A stretch of DNA of 64,000 nt from positions 1 to 64,000 of the forward strand of contig CAMBSD010000007.1 of NCBI GenBank assembly GCA_945870425.1, written 5' to 3'. The translations under genes and the position numbers were made by a program. Origin of the DNA: Chitinophaga pinensis (GTDB taxonomy: Bacteria; Bacteroidota; Bacteroidia; UKL13-3). This document shows, in pieces, positions 25,935 to 35,073 of the stretch. Each line of letters opens with the position of its first letter. Positions within the stretch are counted from its first letter, which is position 1. The notes below the pieces were generated by a model. It did no database searches and was not told the origin of the DNA. It saw nothing but the letters and a program-made list of their open reading frames with translations.

Positions 25935-26720
25935 TTAATTAAATAGAATTTGTTGTTCTAAGAATTTATTATTTCTCAAAATATAATCTCTAATCTTCAA
26001 TACTACTTCATCATTGGTATTTTTCAACCTATCTTTCATTTCACCTTTTATGGGCATTCTTGATTGCTTTAATATTTCTTGAAAATCTGAAGGTATAAAT
26101 AAAGTGGTATTGGGAAAATTTTCTTTACAATACAAATACTCTTCCAATCCTGTAAAGTCATAATCAGGACAGAATAGCACTTCTTTTACACGCCAATTAG
26201 AAAAATCATTTTGCCCTAGTCTTCCATATTTATGAACGAATACATAGTCTTTGCCTATGGTTTTTTCTGCTACCTCAAAACAATCTTTATTTTCAATCCA
26301 ACATAATTTATCAGTTTCTACCGAAACATTGCTACATCCAAAGAAACCAAATTTGTTAGTGTAAAAACCTAAGTCTATTGTTTCATTATTCACTTTAACT
26401 TTCTTATTTCCTCTATAAAAATAATAAGGGTTGGTTTCAAGACCTCCTATAATTTTACTATTTCCAAACTTTTTAGCCGCATCAATTTTTGAATTAACAT
26501 TGATAACATCAGTATTTATTTGACTTTTAAAAATCTCCTTAAATACATACTGATTAACAATTATCAAATTACTACCCCTGCCCATTTTCTCAAATTCGAT
26601 AGCATTTGCCTGTTCCATTAGTTTAAACAACTTTGAATTACGAACAACCGAACCTACCGAACTTTTGGCGATTCGTTTCTCAGTTTTCAGATTAATAAAA
26701 AAGTCATTTATAATATTCAT
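25935..26720 (-). CDS. jetD: JetD/MksG-like TOPRIM nuclease
   Basis: This 261-residue protein has a winged-helix-like N-terminus (about 1-60) and a TOPRIM-like C-terminus. The glutamate motif ENKDCF (E143, F147) and the DYDFTG motif (D186, D188, G191) match the E and DxDxxG signatures of JetD, the plasmid-cutting nuclease of Wadjet. It is much shorter than JetD proteins I know (around 380-400 residues), so the arm or dimerisation region may be reduced. It follows the SMC gene by 3 bases. Confidence 0.7.
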   Translation of the reverse strand: MNIINDFFINLKTEKRIAKSSVGSVVRNSKLFKLMEQANAIEFEKMGRGSNLIIVNQYVFKEIFKSQINTDVINVNSKIDAAKKFGNSKIIGGLETNPYYFYRGNKKVKVNNETIDLGFYTNKFGFFGCSNVSVETDKLCWIENKDCFEVAEKTIGKDYVFVHKYGRLGQNDFSNWRVKEVLFCPDYDFTGLEEYLYCKENFPNTTLFIPSDFQEILKQSRMPIKGEMKDRLKNTNDEVVLKIRDYILRNNKFLEQQILFN

Positions 26721-26723
26721 TTT

Positions 26724-29378
26724 CTATCTTGATACAACGGTATTATTTTCACCATACATCGCATTCACTTTCTCATTCACGTTTATCTTGCCTGCATTTG
26801 GATAGATAAAGTAATACTTACCAAATCCTGCCACCGCATCTGGAGCCGCAAAAATAGGTATGAAATAATGCTCTCTACAAAACCTCACCAATTCAGGTCG
26901 ATTCTGCTTATCAATGGTTGCCACCTCATCAATAAACAATACAATTCTATTCTCGTCATCTGCAATGGCCAATCGATTGATGATGTTCATCACAATCATC
27001 AAAAGAATCATCTTATCCGTTCCATCACTCTCTATCTGCTCATTCAAATCCACTGGCTTGGTTGAACCCTTGCGAGTCAAATGAAGGGTAATATCAAACA
27101 AGTTTTCAAAATCTATTTTCTTACCACTTTCTAAATAAGCGTCAAGAATTTTCAAGTTTTCTGAATGGTCAAACTCAAACATCAATTGGCCTTTCACCTG
27201 CTGAATTTGGCTGATTTTCTTCACCTCTTCAACTAGTTTTTTATTATCTACTAACTCAATGGTTAAGCTTTCAATATCAGAAATACGGCTTTGTGATAGT
27301 TTATGGTTGAACTTATTATTTATAAATTCTTTAAACTCATCATAACGTTTCAACAAGGTGTAGGCTGGGTTTGCAAACTGTGTGCTGATACTCTCCAAAA
27401 GTGATTGAATGCTTCGTTCTTTATCATCAATCAAAGCAATCTCTTCTTCAACATACCTGATAAAATCTTGCTCATCTGCAAAAGTCGATTGTAGTTTATC
27501 CCTCAACTTTTCAAACAAATTGTCTTTATTTATTTTTAGGGTAAATCTATCATTTTGATTCAACTTGATTTTATTGTAAAGCAAATCCAAATCTTCAGTG
27601 CTTTCAAATTCTTCATCAGCAACCAAACCTAGAGATTCAAGTTCTCGTTTGAAGTCTTGCAACTGAGCAATCCTATCTCCACGTTTCTTTATCTCATCAT
27701 TTATCTCGTTTAACTCATTTGATTTTTGCGCAATCTTTTTATTGATGGCTTTCAACTCGTTTTCAAACTGCTCTTTTTGGGTATTGATTTCAGTGATTAC
27801 ACCTTTCAATTTCTCAATGTTTTTAACGAGAGAAGGCTTGCTTTTTATCTTTTGTAATTTGATTTTAATAGTCTCAATCTCATTCAATATTACTTGCAAG
27901 TCAGACTGAGATTTCTCTATGTCTTTTAATGTATCAAGCAATTGCTCTTGACTTTTTAATTCAGCCTTGGCTTGTTCTAGTTTTTCTTTTATCTCTTCAA
28001 TACTTTCAAAGTCTTTTTGAACAATATTTTTTGAGATGTCAATCTCTCCATCAAATATTTTTAAGGTATCACTAATCTTGTGAATGGCTTTTTTCACCTG
28101 CTTGCCTGGCAATGCCTTCACTTGCTCACTTAATATGGCATTTAACAGCTTCCTATTATCCTTGTTACCACTGATTTTGTTGATCAACAAATCACTGTAG
28201 TTCTTAATTTGATTCTCGAAATTTTGAACCTGGTTTTTCAAACTCATTACCCTGAATTCAATCTGGTTTGATTTCAGTTTTTGAATATCAATCATGGTAA
28301 GTCTGCTCTCTATTTCTTTCCTTTTTTTATCAAAATTGGCAAGACTTTCATTCAGTATTTTTTCTGGCTCAAATGAGGTGATGGCAAACAACTCGGCCTC
28401 CTTTTCATTTAACTTTTCAGCTTCATGCTGTATTTCGGCAACCTTCCCTCCTATTTTTCTATCTAAATCAGATTTTTTAGGGTTTAAATCTTCATTTATC
28501 TCAGTATGTATTTTAGCTCTTGATTGCGTTTTGTCAACCAGTTGGCCTTGCAAGCTCGGCAGAGTATGCTCATAGTTTTGTGTGAAAGCAGCATACAACT
28601 GACTAATGATTTTGTTCTTAGCCGAATATTGACTTACGATTTCTCTAAAATCATCAAACTCGTTTTTAACAGATCTTAAATTACGAATCTCGTTATTGAT
28701 TTTACGTAAATCATAGATGTCTTTTTTGTTTTTCTGACTAAAGTTCAGAACCTCATTTTCCCTGTTATCCGCAATGATTAAAGCCTCTTTCAGGTTTTTG
28801 TTCGTTATCAATTTTGTATTGATAAGGTACCTGTAAATTTTAGAGAAATTATTACTCAATCCATCACTCTTCACGTTATCATCAAGCCAAACAACTCCAT
28901 TATTTCTTCTACCACGTTGGTACACAAAACTAAAAACCTCTCGTTTATCTTTGAAGGCCTCCAATTCAATCCCTTCTTTGGCTAAATTGGCTTGCACCTC
29001 GTCAAATTTCATTAATCGCTTTTCAGCATCTACGAAATGACTTTCCTTATAATCACTTGGGTATTTGTAATACTCTAAATTACCTTCACCATCACGCTTT
29101 AACAAGATACAGTAGTATGATTTTTTAAAGATTTCAAAAACGATGTAACTTTGATTTGGATTCGGGAAATAGTGATGTATCGTATCCTTGTCACCCCTCC
29201 TGTTACCGCTGAAAGTCATCTTGCTTCCATCAATGATAAAAAGGAAATTCAGTGCATATATTAAGGTTGATTTGCCAATATTATTGGGTCCAACTAGCTG
29301 AAGACTATCGCAATCATTAAAGCGAATTTCAGCCTTACCATAAACTTTAGAATTGATAATTGTAAGTGATGTAAGCAT
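26724..29378 (-). CDS. jetC: SMC/MukB-like ATPase (JetC/MksB-type)
   Basis: This 884-residue protein has an N-terminal Walker A (GPNNIGKS, 30-37), a Walker B/Glu near D817-E818 (VLFIDEVATID), and a large coiled coil between (about 200-690) with a turn near the middle and no recognisable hinge domain. A segment QIESDGTDKMILL near residue 785 may stand for the ABC signature. Length is well under MukB (about 1,480) and below typical JetC (over 1,000), so the arms are short. It is the first gene of the operon; upstream 340 bases may hold its promoter. The system is probably a Wadjet/Mks plasmid-defence or DNA-loop machine. Confidence 0.8.
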   Translation of the reverse strand: MLTSLTIINSKVYGKAEIRFNDCDSLQLVGPNNIGKSTLIYALNFLFIIDGSKMTFSGNRRGDKDTIHHYFPNPNQSYIVFEIFKKSYYCILLKRDGEGNLEYYKYPSDYKESHFVDAEKRLMKFDEVQANLAKEGIELEAFKDKREVFSFVYQRGRRNNGVVWLDDNVKSDGLSNNFSKIYRYLINTKLITNKNLKEALIIADNRENEVLNFSQKNKKDIYDLRKINNEIRNLRSVKNEFDDFREIVSQYSAKNKIISQLYAAFTQNYEHTLPSLQGQLVDKTQSRAKIHTEINEDLNPKKSDLDRKIGGKVAEIQHEAEKLNEKEAELFAITSFEPEKILNESLANFDKKRKEIESRLTMIDIQKLKSNQIEFRVMSLKNQVQNFENQIKNYSDLLINKISGNKDNRKLLNAILSEQVKALPGKQVKKAIHKISDTLKIFDGEIDISKNIVQKDFESIEEIKEKLEQAKAELKSQEQLLDTLKDIEKSQSDLQVILNEIETIKIKLQKIKSKPSLVKNIEKLKGVITEINTQKEQFENELKAINKKIAQKSNELNEINDEIKKRGDRIAQLQDFKRELESLGLVADEEFESTEDLDLLYNKIKLNQNDRFTLKINKDNLFEKLRDKLQSTFADEQDFIRYVEEEIALIDDKERSIQSLLESISTQFANPAYTLLKRYDEFKEFINNKFNHKLSQSRISDIESLTIELVDNKKLVEEVKKISQIQQVKGQLMFEFDHSENLKILDAYLESGKKIDFENLFDITLHLTRKGSTKPVDLNEQIESDGTDKMILLMIVMNIINRLAIADDENRIVLFIDEVATIDKQNRPELVRFCREHYFIPIFAAPDAVAGFGKYYFIYPNAGKINVNEKVNAMYGENNTVVSR

Positions 29379-29720
29379 GTATTTCTATTCAAATAAAAAG
29401 GCAAAATAACATGCACCTTTAAGAAGAAACTAACACATAATACACAAAACATATCACTTTACTTTTATCTCATTATCAGGAAACAACAAGAAGATAAAAT
29501 GTGAACAAAATATTTTGACTTTACAAAAATGGTTTGTTAAACCACTATTTAACAACCACACATAAAAAAAAGATACAATAAGGGCTAAAATAAGGAATGT
29601 TACATTCGATAATTGAAACCATTTTTTTATAGCCTATACCCATTTTAGATTACAAAGTTTTTAAAATCAATAGTAAGCTAAACTGAAATTATAGGAGCAT
29701 AATTTCGCAATAGCATCCTC
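29379..29720. other. Intergenic region with possible terminator
   Basis: This 342-base A/T-rich stretch lies between the SMC gene start and the TolC stop, both on the minus strand. At 29530-29544 TGGTTT, GTT, AAACCA forms a 6-bp stem, followed on the minus strand by TTTTTG: a weak terminator for the export operon. No open frame or RNA gene is seen. The region is likely also the promoter of the Wadjet-like operon. Confidence 0.5.
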
Positions 29721-31163
29721 TTAAAATAGTTTAATTCCACTTGACCATTGTATTTGAACCTTGGCTTTTGCGTATTTGCTATTTATTTCAGCTTGTTTTA
29801 TTTGGGCATCAATTAAGCTGCGCTCACGAGTATTCACCAAAAAAAGTGAGCTCTCACCATTTTCAAACCTGGTTTGTTCTGCATCGCGAAGTGTGGTAGC
29901 ATTTTTAACTAAAACATCCTGAATACTTATTAGCTGTTCAAGGTTTAGTAAATTATTATAGTTTGTAAAAACTTCATTAACCAATTCACGCTTTGTTAAT
30001 TGGGCTTCAAAATCAATATTTTTAAGTTTTAAATTGGCTTGTTGCAGTTTTCCTCTTTCTTTTCTTAAAAACAAACTGCTGTAAAAACTTGCACCAAACT
30101 TATACTGTCTGTTAAAAATATTGTTCACATCGTTTTGTGCTCCTTTGCTGTATGTCTGAAAAGGATAATATTCAATATTTAGTTGAGGCTTTATATTTTC
30201 AATAGCCAACTTTCTATCAATTTGTAATTGCTTGTTTTTAAACTGCAATTTTATCAATTCTGGATGATTGCCTTCGGTGTAATTTACCATTCTTTGCAAT
30301 GAGTCGGTACTTATTTTCCTAATTTCGGTACCAATTGCTGATGGATAAACCGATGCTTTTAATTGCAATGCTTCATTTTTATCGTTCCATAAATAATTAC
30401 TGATACTCAAACTTGCATTTTTAAATTCAACTTCTGTTTCCAACAAAAGTGTTTCTCTGCGCTTAAGTTCAATTAATGCTTCTACACTATCAATGGGTTT
30501 ATCTTCGCCACCTTTTATACGGCTGCTAATAAAGGTAAATCGGTTTTCGGCCAAACTATAACTTAACTGCATAAGCTTAAGTTTTTCATAAGCTAATTGC
30601 CATTCCCAATAATCTTTGGCTGCACTTAAAAGCAACTTATTAATTACTTTAACACGTTCGGCTTCATTTAGTCCTTGTAAATATTGAGCTTGGCGCAATG
30701 ATGCTCTGCGACCATCAGTTTGAAATCCTCTTAATATAGGTACATTTACTCCCGCATAAAGCATTCCATATTCGCCATACTGCGGAAAATATTGGCCATT
30801 GTTTTCTAAAATTTTTATACGGTCATTATTTACTGCTATTCCATCGCTTTGATCATATCCTGCTTTTACATCTACACCAATTAAGGTTGGTATTTTAATT
30901 TGAGGCTCAAAGTAAGTGTAGCTGTTTTTTCCATCGGTAGTTTTGTTTTCATAATTGGTGCTAATAACAGGATCAAAAGCACCACGTGCTGCCAATAATT
31001 CAGCCTTAGCGCTTTGAGTTAATAAATTAGCTTGTTTTGAAACCGGATGATAATTGACTACCTGTGCATAAAAATCTTGAAAAGAAAAAACAGAAGAATC
31101 TTGAGCTGATATTGCATTGCAAATGCAAAATAAAAACCCTAACTGAATGTATTTTAGTTTCAT
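29721..31163 (-). CDS. TolC-like outer-membrane efflux protein
   Basis: This 480-residue protein is the outer-membrane channel of a tripartite exporter. It has a signal peptide (KYIQLGFLFCICNAISAQ) and the two repeats of long helices (YEKLKLMQLSYSLAENRF; RFENGESSLFLVNTRERSL) seen in the TolC family. The last gene of the three-gene operon, it begins two bases after the HlyD-like stop. The cargo is unknown; no small leader-type peptide gene is next to it. Confidence 0.88.
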   Translation of the reverse strand: MKLKYIQLGFLFCICNAISAQDSSVFSFQDFYAQVVNYHPVSKQANLLTQSAKAELLAARGAFDPVISTNYENKTTDGKNSYTYFEPQIKIPTLIGVDVKAGYDQSDGIAVNNDRIKILENNGQYFPQYGEYGMLYAGVNVPILRGFQTDGRRASLRQAQYLQGLNEAERVKVINKLLLSAAKDYWEWQLAYEKLKLMQLSYSLAENRFTFISSRIKGGEDKPIDSVEALIELKRRETLLLETEVEFKNASLSISNYLWNDKNEALQLKASVYPSAIGTEIRKISTDSLQRMVNYTEGNHPELIKLQFKNKQLQIDRKLAIENIKPQLNIEYYPFQTYSKGAQNDVNNIFNRQYKFGASFYSSLFLRKERGKLQQANLKLKNIDFEAQLTKRELVNEVFTNYNNLLNLEQLISIQDVLVKNATTLRDAEQTRFENGESSLFLVNTRERSLIDAQIKQAEINSKYAKAKVQIQWSSGIKLF

Positions 31164-31165
31164 GG

Positions 31166-32536
31166 CTATTTATCCTTTTTGGTTTTGTTATCCGCAGCTT
31201 TTTTCATTTGATTTGCTTCGTCCATAAAATCAGGAGGGAAAGCATTAAACTGACGCCATAACTCGTACCATACCGGAACTCTATTTAACATGGCCCAACC
31301 GTATACACCCCCACCAGCTCGAATCAACTCGGGCCAAGGCACATCGTTGGGGTCTTGAACTACCAAAATTCTAAAATTACCTTTTTCATCAGCATTTCTA
31401 TCAATGGCTTGGACTAAACCTCCAAAAGTTCCAACGCTTCCACTTGGCCACCCACTAAAAACCAAAGCGGGCCAACCATCAAACTGAACGCGAACTTTAC
31501 AGCCTTTGAATAAAAGTGGCATATCTAAAGCTCTTACTGTCATTTCCACTGCAGTTTTTGTATTGGCAGGAACAATGGTAGCCAAGTTTTCATTTTCCTT
31601 AATGGTTTCGCCAATACCAGCTTTTAAAACTTGTACCAAATAACCATCCTGTGGAGCTTTAATGGCATAAAATCCACTTCTTAACAATAAATTGCTGTAT
31701 TCTATTCTTAATTTGATTAGCTCGGCTTGGCTTTCAAAAAGTTCGCCAGCAGTTTCTTCTAGTATACTTTCAGCTTTCGAAATTTTATCTAAATATTCAG
31801 CCTCAATAAAATTTAAATCAATACGGGCATTTATTAATTCGTTTTCTGCTTTGTCGTATTTGTTTTCACTCTCTATAGCTTTAGATTTGGCTTCTTGCAT
31901 TTTATTGGTTCTATTCTGAATTTCAGTTAAAGAAGCCAATCCTTTTTTATACAGTTCGTTTAAACGTTCAAACTGATTGCGCGAAAGTTCTTCATTTGTT
32001 TTAGCTGCATCAAAATTTCCCTTTTCACCTTTAACAGTAAACTGTGCTTGCAAAATCTTGTTTTTGGCCATTTTAAGTTTAATTGCTACGCTGCTTTTGA
32101 GTGCATCTATTTGTTTTTCTAAAGCAATTATTTTACGATTTTTTGCATCCAAACCATCTTCTTTATTTGCAATTTGTTTTTGGGTTCTTGCTAATAATTC
32201 AGGGTCAAAAAACTTTTCTTTTACCTCGCTGATTATAACTAAAGTATCTCCTTTTTTTACAAATTGACCTTCCACCACTTTCCATTTTTCAATTCTTCCA
32301 CCAATAATCGATGGAACATTTTGTGGTCTATCTTCGGGGGCAAAAGGAGTAACTTTTCCTTTTCCATTTATGTTTTGTTGCCAAGGCAAAAACAAACTTA
32401 AAAATACCAATGAAAAAATGCCAATTAGCCAATTTCTAATGGTTTTAAACTTTTTTGGTGTATTTATCAATTGAACGGTATAAAGGTTACTATTTTTAAA
32501 CTCGTTCAGGGTATTGTTATAAGGATTTTGATCCAT
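31166..32536 (-). CDS. HlyD-family periplasmic adaptor
   Basis: This 456-residue adaptor links the ABC exporter and the TolC-like channel. One membrane segment lies near residues 34-52 (WLIGIFSLVFLSLFLPW), followed by a biotinyl-lipoyl-like half (IEKWKVVEGQFVKKGDTLV), long coiled coil (about 115-270) and the closing half with PQDGYLVQVLKAGIGETI. It is close to the usual size of type I secretion adaptors. It sits between the ABC gene (27-base gap) and the TolC gene. Confidence 0.88.
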   Translation of the reverse strand: MDQNPYNNTLNEFKNSNLYTVQLINTPKKFKTIRNWLIGIFSLVFLSLFLPWQQNINGKGKVTPFAPEDRPQNVPSIIGGRIEKWKVVEGQFVKKGDTLVIISEVKEKFFDPELLARTQKQIANKEDGLDAKNRKIIALEKQIDALKSSVAIKLKMAKNKILQAQFTVKGEKGNFDAAKTNEELSRNQFERLNELYKKGLASLTEIQNRTNKMQEAKSKAIESENKYDKAENELINARIDLNFIEAEYLDKISKAESILEETAGELFESQAELIKLRIEYSNLLLRSGFYAIKAPQDGYLVQVLKAGIGETIKENENLATIVPANTKTAVEMTVRALDMPLLFKGCKVRVQFDGWPALVFSGWPSGSVGTFGGLVQAIDRNADEKGNFRILVVQDPNDVPWPELIRAGGGVYGWAMLNRVPVWYELWRQFNAFPPDFMDEANQMKKAADNKTKKDK

Positions 32537-32563
32537 TTTGTTGATTTAAATTGGAGTGGAATA

Positions 32564-34777
32564 TTAGTTTATAAATGCGCTTAACATATCGTTTTGACTC
32601 AAGCTTTGGTAAGTATCGTTTTTGATAAAAGTACCATTTTGCATTAAATAAATGCGATCACATTTCTGTAAAATACCCACTTGCGATGAAACAATAATTA
32701 TGGCCCATTCTTTATTTTCAAAAATATTGTTCACCAGAGTGGCACTTTCTTTTTGGTTCATATTATAAAAAAAGTCGTCAATTATTAATAGTTTAGGTTT
32801 TTGAACAAAACTGCGAGCTAATAATATTTTTTGAACAACACTTTTGGGAAAATTAGTACCACCTGGGTTAACATTGCTTTGTAACCCATCTTCTAATTGG
32901 GCTAAAAATTCAGTTAAACACGATTTCTCCACTGCATGCATTACATCCTTAAATGCAATTCCTGCACGACCCATGGAAATATTCTCTTCTATAGTTCCTT
33001 CAAAAACATCATCTTGCGATAAATTATCGCCTACAATTCCTCTGTATGAATCTATATTCAGCTCGCGTAATGAAACTTCATTTAAGGTGAAAGAACCTTC
33101 AAAATTAGAGTACAAACCCGAAAGTGTTTTAATAAAAGTAGTTTTTCCACTGTCGCTGTGTCCTGTTATAGCAATTCGTTCGCCTTTTCCTATTTCAAAG
33201 TTTACATTGGTCAATGTACTTTTTTTACTGCTAGGATATTTAAAACTTAAATTACTAGTTTTTAAAAGTAATTTATGCTCTATTTCTAAATCATGCAATT
33301 CACGACCTTCATTACTTTCGATTTCTAAATCGGTCACATGTCCAATTTTGTCTAAAGCTGTTAGTAAATCGTAAGCTACTTCAAGGGTAGAAATAAGCTT
33401 TTCAACCGAATTGATAATCAATACAATAATTAACTCAGCAGCTACGAACTGACCTAAATTTATTTGCCTATTGACCACCAAAAAGCTACCTAAAATTAAT
33501 AGTGAAGCTGTAATTAATGTTTTAAATGATACAATGGCTACATATTGCTTTACTAAGATATTAAAATGTTTATTTCGATATTTCAGGTAATTAGCTAATA
33601 AATTGTCTGCTTTGTGAATAGGTAAATTTGAGTTTCCTGCTAGTTTAAATGAGGTAATGCTTCTGCCAATTTCTTGCAACCAATAGGCTACTTTGTATTT
33701 ATATTTCGATTCATAAATACTGGTTTCAAGTGCTTTTTTCCCTGTTGTATAAAATATAATTAGAATGACAAATAATATAAAAAAACCAAACCCAATAAAA
33801 ACAGGGTGATAAAGCGAAAGTAATAACAAACCAAATAGTATTTGAATTAAAGCTGCAGTTAAATCTATTAATATTTTTGGTAATGATTTTTGAACGTTTA
33901 AAACATCAAAAAAACGATTCACCATCTCGGGCGTGTAGTGCTTTAATAAACTTTCAATTTTTATACGTGGTAAGCGCCAAGCAAACTCAAAAGTCACATT
34001 GGCAAATACACGCTGTTGTAGTATTTCAACCATTTTTAATTGTTGGATTTGCAAATAACCCGAAAGACCTGTAGCAGCAATAACCAATGCAATTAATATA
34101 ATAACCGATTCTAGCAACAAACCACCTGAAATCAATCCAACTATGGCTTGCACCCCAAGCGGCAAGGCTAAATTTATTATGGCAATTAAAATGGCGAAGA
34201 AATAGATGTATTTAATATCTCGTTTTTCGGCCTTTAGTAAACTTAAAAATCTTTTAAATGGAGTGATACCTATTTTATGATCTAAATTCAAGAGAGGGTT
34301 TATATGAAATCCTGTAATAAATAATATTTGATCATTTTTTCCATCTTCATTTTGGTAATCATTTTCTAAAACCAATTGGTCAATGTTTTTTGCTTCGTTA
34401 GCTATTTCTTCAATGGTTTTATAATCAGCATTTTGCTCTCTATCATCTTCAAAAGCTAGGGTCTTGTAGCTTTTAGTTTGAAAATGCTTAAGTAAAACAG
34501 GGGTTAAAACCTTATCCGATTTTTTAAAATAAATAACAGGAAAGGTATTTTTTGTTAGAAGCGCTTCAAACTCAGCTTTAGTTGCAGTTCTTACTTCAAA
34601 GGCAAATTTTGCGAAAGTTCCGATATTTATTAATTGCTCCAAAAACATATCGAAATTATTTGACATGTTTTGTTGATATCTTGCTTTGGCTTTTTGAAGT
34701 TCAACGTGGTCTAAAACATGATTAGATGCCTTTGAAAACTCATCAATTAATCTAACAATTTGATGGTTATGTTTCAT
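32564..34777 (-). CDS. Type I exporter ABC transporter with divergent ATPase domain
   Basis: This 737-residue half-transporter has a soluble N-terminal part of about 190 residues, six membrane segments (about 190-460), and an ATPase domain. Walker A is GHSDSGKTT. The signature is PGGTNFPKS rather than LSGGQ, Walker B ends DD instead of DE (LLIIDDFF), and the H-loop histidine is replaced by serine (IIIVSSQ). The N-terminal domain has no C39 cysteine. Hydrolysis may be weak or unusual, though this may be a family trait. A TACTTTTG at 34813-34820 is a likely -7 element for the operon. Confidence 0.82.
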   Translation of the reverse strand: MKHNHQIVRLIDEFSKASNHVLDHVELQKAKARYQQNMSNNFDMFLEQLINIGTFAKFAFEVRTATKAEFEALLTKNTFPVIYFKKSDKVLTPVLLKHFQTKSYKTLAFEDDREQNADYKTIEEIANEAKNIDQLVLENDYQNEDGKNDQILFITGFHINPLLNLDHKIGITPFKRFLSLLKAEKRDIKYIYFFAILIAIINLALPLGVQAIVGLISGGLLLESVIILIALVIAATGLSGYLQIQQLKMVEILQQRVFANVTFEFAWRLPRIKIESLLKHYTPEMVNRFFDVLNVQKSLPKILIDLTAALIQILFGLLLLSLYHPVFIGFGFFILFVILIIFYTTGKKALETSIYESKYKYKVAYWLQEIGRSITSFKLAGNSNLPIHKADNLLANYLKYRNKHFNILVKQYVAIVSFKTLITASLLILGSFLVVNRQINLGQFVAAELIIVLIINSVEKLISTLEVAYDLLTALDKIGHVTDLEIESNEGRELHDLEIEHKLLLKTSNLSFKYPSSKKSTLTNVNFEIGKGERIAITGHSDSGKTTFIKTLSGLYSNFEGSFTLNEVSLRELNIDSYRGIVGDNLSQDDVFEGTIEENISMGRAGIAFKDVMHAVEKSCLTEFLAQLEDGLQSNVNPGGTNFPKSVVQKILLARSFVQKPKLLIIDDFFYNMNQKESATLVNNIFENKEWAIIIVSSQVGILQKCDRIYLMQNGTFIKNDTYQSLSQNDMLSAFIN

Positions 34778-35073
34778 TTAGTGCTCTGACAATAGGGGGT
34801 TAAAATAATTTTCAAAAGTAATTTTTTCCTACCGTTTTTAACGATGCTAATTTTTAAAAATAAATGTCTGTAAATATAGGGATATTGCTAATTTCATCGT
34901 TTATCAAATTAAAATATTATTAAAAAATGACTTAAAAATAATTTAGGCTAATATACACTATTTATATTAGAGTTTGTCTTGAACGATAATTATTATCTCA
35001 TGAAACCAATAACATAGAAATAGAATTGAACAATTTCATTGAATTTAAACTCTAATTTGTAAATTGCTTTGGT
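34778..35073. promoter_or_regulatory. Divergent intergenic region with a -7 element
   Basis: TACTTTTG (minus strand, 34813-34820) fits TAnnTTTG and lies 36 bases before the ABC start; I see no clear TTTG at the -33 position. On the plus strand TAAATTGC at 35060-35067 lies 6 bases before the aminotransferase start. Otherwise the region is A/T-rich with no gene. Confidence 0.4.
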
